Assembly (NCBI GenBank): GCA_049644865.1
Contig: JBARSV010000040.1
Coordinates: 1-15,403, forward strand
Length of the DNA: 15,403 nt
Source: JAPUDQ01 sp049644865
GTDB taxonomy: Bacteria > Patescibacteriota > Saccharimonadia > Saccharimonadales > Saccharimonadaceae
Direction: 5' to 3'
The notes under the pieces: model-generated
What the model was told of the DNA's origin: nothing
Databases searched by the model: none
The model's input: the letters and a program-made list of their open reading frames with translations, nothing else
Shown: positions 13,043 to 15,403 of the stretch, piece by piece
How positions within the stretch are numbered: the stretch's first letter is position 1
Layout of the letters: every line of letters begins with the position of its first letter
Program-made: the position numbers and the translations under genes

Positions 13043-13867
13043 ATGAGTGATGAACTAGCAAAAATCGCGATTTTTCGCCAAAAAGAAATTCGACGGCAGT
13101 TATATAACGGCGAGTGGTGGTTTGCTGTGGCTGATGTCGTGGCGGTTTTAACTGATTCAACTGATGCAGGTGCGTATTGGCGCAAACTAAAACAGCGGCT
13201 GGTAGCCGAAGGATCTGAGCAAACCGTGACAAATTGTCACGGTTTGAAAATGACAGCAGCCGACGGTAAACAACGCGTTACCGATGCGATGAAGACAGAT
13301 GATCTATTCCGTCTCATACAGTCAATCCCAAGCAAAAAAGCCGAACCGTTCAAGCGCTGGCTGGCACGGGTTGGGTATGAGCGAGTGCAGGAGATTGAGA
13401 ATCCCGAGCTGGCTCAAAAGCGGATGAAGGCACTGTATCGTGCCAAAGGGTACGATGATGCATGGATTGAACGAAGAGTCAGAGGAATTGCCATACGCAA
13501 CGAGTTGACCGATGAGTGGGACAACCGCGGCGTCAAGGAGGGTCTAGAATATGCCATACTCACCTCTGAGATTTCGAAAGCAACATTTGGGGTGACGCCA
13601 AGCGAATACAAGAAGCTCAAGGGTCTTGAGCGTGAAAATCTGCGCGACCATATGAATGATATAGAGTTACTACTCACGCAACTCGGTGAAGCCGCCACAA
13701 CTGAGATTGCCCGTACCGACGATGCACAGGGCCTTGCACAAAACAAAGATGCCGCTCGTCGCGGTGGCTCGGTTGCTGGCACGGCCCGCAAGCGGTTAGA
13801 ACTTGAGACAAATAAAAAAGTTATCAGCCGGCAGAATTATTTGCCTAACGGTGAGAGCAAACTATAA
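13043..13867 (+). CDS. BRO-N domain protein, DinD/phage antirepressor-like
   Basis: The gene encodes 274 residues. The N-terminal BRO domain covers about 5-110: IAIFRQKEIRRQLYNGEWWF, ADVVAVLTDSTDAGAYWRKLK, and later KRWLARVGYERVQEIENPE. The C-terminal half (RGIAIRNELTDEW, EYAILTSEISKATFGVTPSEY, ENLRDHMNDIELLLTQLGE, GGSVAGTARKRLE) is the conserved extension of DNA-damage-inducible protein D and related phage antirepressors. In E. coli, DinD is an SOS gene reported to act on RecA filaments; phage relatives act on repressors. The start at 13043 is chosen for the ribosome binding site AGGAGA at 13033-13038. A 27-base near-perfect palindrome lies inside the gene at 13220-13246. It is probably co-transcribed with the S24 repressor, which suggests a DNA-damage-responsive pair. 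Confidence 0.88.
   Translation: MSDELAKIAIFRQKEIRRQLYNGEWWFAVADVVAVLTDSTDAGAYWRKLKQRLVAEGSEQTVTNCHGLKMTAADGKQRVTDAMKTDDLFRLIQSIPSKKAEPFKRWLARVGYERVQEIENPELAQKRMKALYRAKGYDDAWIERRVRGIAIRNELTDEWDNRGVKEGLEYAILTSEISKATFGVTPSEYKKLKGLERENLRDHMNDIELLLTQLGEAATTEIARTDDAQGLAQNKDAARRGGSVAGTARKRLELETNKKVISRQNYLPNGESKL
13220..13246. repeat. 27-base palindrome inside the BRO-type gene
   Basis: CAAACCGTGACA (13220-13231) and TGTCACGGTTTG (13235-13246) are exact inverted copies around AAT; the centre base pair count rises to 13 if A13232 pairs T13234. It encodes the QTVTNCHGL part of the protein. It may be a binding site, a hairpin in the mRNA, or a by-product of conserved codons. Confidence 0.8.
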
Positions 13868-13915
13868 CCATACCAACGATTTTGTGTCATACTACTATCA
13901 ACATAAGGAGGTGAG

Positions 13916-14740
13916 ATGTTTTGGAATAAGCAAGCTCAGGTTGAGGCGAAGTGGCGGTGGGGCGCACTGGCAGCATTTGGCGCGGCGATGGTGCTCAATG
14001 GTCTGGCCGGGAGTACGACGTTGTTGGGCGGGGTGAATACTGCTCAGGTGTCAGATAGTTATCCGAACTTGTTTGCGCCGTCGGGCGTGACGTTTGCGAT
14101 ATGGGGCGTGATCTACCCCCTGCTTGCGGTGTTCATCGCCTATGTCTTTGGCTTTGGGCGATCAAAGAAATCAGACCTCACGACGAAGCAACTGACAGAA
14201 GTGACTAAACTTTTTACGATCAATATCGTCATCAACGGCGTCTGGATACTGGCCTGGCAGTACAAGGTATTGTGGCTCAGTGTGCTATTGATGGTCGGCA
14301 TACTCGTGACACTCATACAAATCGTCAATATACTGCGCACCGTCGAGCTACGTGGCAGCGAATACGTGCAGATGCGCTTGCCATTTAGTATCTATTACGG
14401 GTGGATCACAGTCGCGACAGTGGCAAATGTCACGACGTGGCTGGTGAGCACAGGTTGGGATGGTTGGGGTATTCGTAGTGGCGGTTGGATGGTCGCAATT
14501 CTCTTGGTGGCAGCGGCGATCGGCCTAGTGACGGCTCTTCGAAATCGCGATGCAGCCTATCTCGCAGTCTTTGTCTGGGCGTTTGCTGGCATACTGCTCA
14601 AGCACCTATCGACAGATGGCTTTAACGGTATGTATCCGTCGACCATCGTGACGTTGACCATCTTGCTGGCCGTCTTTTTGTCGGTTATCATCGGCAAACT
14701 CTTGCCGCTTGATAACTGGTTTAGTACGCGTAAGCGTTAA
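13916..14740 (+). CDS. TspO/MBR-like tryptophan-rich membrane protein
   Basis: The 274-residue integral membrane protein has about seven to eight hydrophobic helices, at roughly 16-33, 56-79, 98-115, 118-140, 157-178, 190-207, 213-230 and 242-262. It is rich in Trp. FAPSGVTFAIWGVIYPLL (53-70) resembles the conserved first-loop signature of TspO-related proteins; LPFSIYYGWITVATVANVTTW (155-175) is typical of the longer bacterial relatives. Short TspO proteins (about 160 residues, five helices) bind tetrapyrroles; the function of the longer form is not known. The start has a strong ribosome binding site, AAGGAGGTGA (13905-13914), unlike the leaderless genes nearby. A possible -10 box CATACT lies at 13888-13893. 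It is on the same strand as the BRO gene, 48 bases downstream, probably separately transcribed. Confidence 0.75.
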   Translation: MFWNKQAQVEAKWRWGALAAFGAAMVLNGLAGSTTLLGGVNTAQVSDSYPNLFAPSGVTFAIWGVIYPLLAVFIAYVFGFGRSKKSDLTTKQLTEVTKLFTINIVINGVWILAWQYKVLWLSVLLMVGILVTLIQIVNILRTVELRGSEYVQMRLPFSIYYGWITVATVANVTTWLVSTGWDGWGIRSGGWMVAILLVAAAIGLVTALRNRDAAYLAVFVWAFAGILLKHLSTDGFNGMYPSTIVTLTILLAVFLSVIIGKLLPLDNWFSTRKR

Positions 14741-14789
14741 GACCGCTTCTTAAAATCAAGCGACAGTGAATAGTAGCTGACATGACGAA

Positions 14790-14803
14790 GCCCCCGAAGG
14801 GGC
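14790..14803 (-). terminator. Hairpin downstream of the XRE-like gene
   Basis: GCCCC pairs with GGGGC around a 4-base loop; read on the minus strand the loop is TTCG, a very stable tetraloop common in terminators. It lies 15-29 bases beyond the stop of the minus-strand regulator. The following bases (TTCGTCATG) are not a proper U tract, so termination may be weak. It could also serve the converging TspO-like gene, which ends at 14740. Confidence 0.4.
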
Positions 14804-14818
14804 GACGCCAAGATGGGA

Positions 14819-15109
14819 TCACACTCCTTTCAGGGGCTGTTGTTTCCGCGACTCGTAGGTCCGGGGTATGTAGAGTCGCCAGTCGGCGAGATCGTATGTA
14901 CCCGGTCCGAAGAGAGCCGCGATGATGGCCAGTGCCGTCGATTCGCGCGGTCCCCACACCTGCCGGCCACGCTCGGTATTCCCAAGGGTGGAGGGCGAGA
15001 TGCCAGCGCGACGCGCGACAACAGCGATAGACTCATCACTATCCCACCGTCGTCGTCGAAGCGGGCTGGGGTTAGGATCTGACCTGACCGGTTTGCCCTT
15101 GCGGGCCAT
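14819..15109 (-). CDS. Small XRE-like helix-turn-helix regulator
   Basis: The 96-residue protein is very rich in Arg. Residues about 25-70 fit a Cro/C1-type helix-turn-helix: ESIAVVARRAGISPSTLGNTERGRQ, followed by helices with STALAIIAALFG. It is probably a DNA-binding regulator of a mobile or accessory module. The ATG at 15109 has GAGGAG at 15120-15115 on this strand, 5 bases upstream. A sigma70-type promoter precedes it. The gene is visibly more GC-rich than its neighbours and uses CGG, CCC and GGG codons that are uncommon elsewhere here, which suggests transfer from a high-GC donor. The start of a transposase-type gene lies just beyond, divergent. Family call is moderate because the helix-turn-helix is short and no partner domain is present. 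Confidence 0.7.
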   Translation of the reverse strand: MARKGKPVRSDPNPSPLRRRRWDSDESIAVVARRAGISPSTLGNTERGRQVWGPRESTALAIIAALFGPGTYDLADWRLYIPRTYESRKQQPLKGV

Positions 15110-15172
15110 AGCGGCTCCTCATACTAGTCGTGGCAGGTGCAAGAAACGCAGAATGATCATGCGCTCATATGT

Positions 15173-15201
15173 ATGATACCATAAATAAACTGTATAGTCA
15201 A
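15173..15201 (-). promoter_or_regulatory. Sigma70 promoter of the XRE-like gene
   Basis: On the minus strand TTGACT (15201-15196) is followed by a 17-base spacer and TATCAT (15178-15173). This is the best -35/-10 pair in the window. It predicts a leader of about 55 bases with a Shine-Dalgarno, in contrast to the leaderless housekeeping genes. A possible plus-strand -10 box TATAGT at 15193-15198 overlaps it and could serve the transposase-type gene. Confidence 0.55.
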
Positions 15202-15252
15202 TATCACGTAATGGTTCAATAGCTTGGAATCACCTAAACAAAGGAGCAAGCT

Positions 15253-15403
15253 ATGGATATGAGCTACCAAACGAATCCAAATCTACCTAAAGTGCGAGCC
15301 GAAGCAGTCAAGATGGTGCGTGCTGGAGCGAGCACTCGGGAGGTCTCCAGACATTTTGGCTACAGCCAGAGCGCTATTGTCAAATGGTGTCAAAAGGTAC
15401 ACC
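15253..15403 (+). CDS. Transposase-type helix-turn-helix protein, 5' part only
   Basis: An open frame of 50 codons runs off the right edge of the window. It reads MDMSYQTNPNLPKVRAEAVK and continues with a homeodomain-like helix-turn-helix, STREVSRHFGYSQSAIVKWC, typical of the N-terminal part of transposases in groups such as IS630, IS481 and IS3 (orfA). AAGGAG at 15241-15246, 6 bases before the ATG, is a good ribosome binding site; ATG at 15259 is an alternative start. The catalytic domain is not in view, so the IS family and whether the gene is complete cannot be told. If this is an insertion sequence, its left end should lie between about 15110 and 15250. Confidence 0.65.
   Translation, partial: MDMSYQTNPNLPKVRAEAVKMVRAGASTREVSRHFGYSQSAIVKWCQKVH

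Noticed and set aside
12357..13867. A complete prophage.
   Set aside because: Only a repressor and a BRO-type gene suggest phage origin; no integrase, replication, capsid or lysis genes are visible in the window.
1..15403. Alternative genetic code with UGA read as an amino acid, as in some candidate phyla.
   Set aside because: UGA ends several well-defined genes here (NYN protein, GH3 hydrolase, tgt, methyltransferase) at the expected lengths.

Overview
The window looks like a compact bacterial chromosome segment, most likely from the Candidate Phyla Radiation (Patescibacteria), with Saccharibacteria (TM7) the best guess. This is inference from gene content and style. Genes are packed tightly, with 1- and 4-base stop/start overlaps and three convergent pairs that are 2 to 5 bases apart or overlap. 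Many operon-leading genes have a -10 box only 6-8 bases before the ATG and no Shine-Dalgarno, which implies leaderless mRNAs. UGA is used as a normal stop, which argues against the UGA-recoding candidate groups.

Housekeeping block (about 1-7700): a small membrane protein is followed by a translationally coupled operon pheS - NYN-domain ribonuclease - pheT. Both subunits of phenylalanyl-tRNA synthetase therefore flank an RNase-like gene. pheT carries three in-frame arrays of four 7-base repeats. Convergent to pheT is a membrane-anchored family 3 glycoside hydrolase (NagZ-like). Divergent from that is tgt (queuosine tRNA modification), whose 3' end overlaps a convergent YhhQ-type queuosine-precursor transporter. 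Together the last two suggest salvage of a queuosine precursor or of queuine.

Accessory block (about 7700-15403): it opens with a frameshifted DUF4406/DUF7768-like gene. Next comes a three-gene restriction-modification-like cluster: a GIY-YIG (T5orf172) protein with a RAMA/DUF4357-like C-terminus, an EcoRI-family adenine methyltransferase, and a DUF262-HNH nuclease whose start overlaps the methyltransferase stop. Convergent to it is a minus-strand pair, a small SANT/Myb-like protein and a 247-residue protein I do not recognise. A 286-base intergenic region contains two strong adjacent hairpins that could be a small RNA or regulatory element. Then come a LexA/UmuD-like self-cleaving repressor (S24) and a BRO/DinD-type protein, then a TspO/MBR-like membrane protein. 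Last are a GC-rich minus-strand XRE-like regulator with a recognisable sigma70 promoter and the 5' end of a transposase-type helix-turn-helix gene cut off by the window edge.

The most interesting system is the 8.0-11.1 kb methyltransferase/DUF262-HNH/GIY-YIG cluster. The secondary points are the possible queuine-specific salvage pair, the heptamer arrays in pheT and the hairpin-rich gap at 12.16-12.25 kb. All family calls come from reading motifs; no database search was run.
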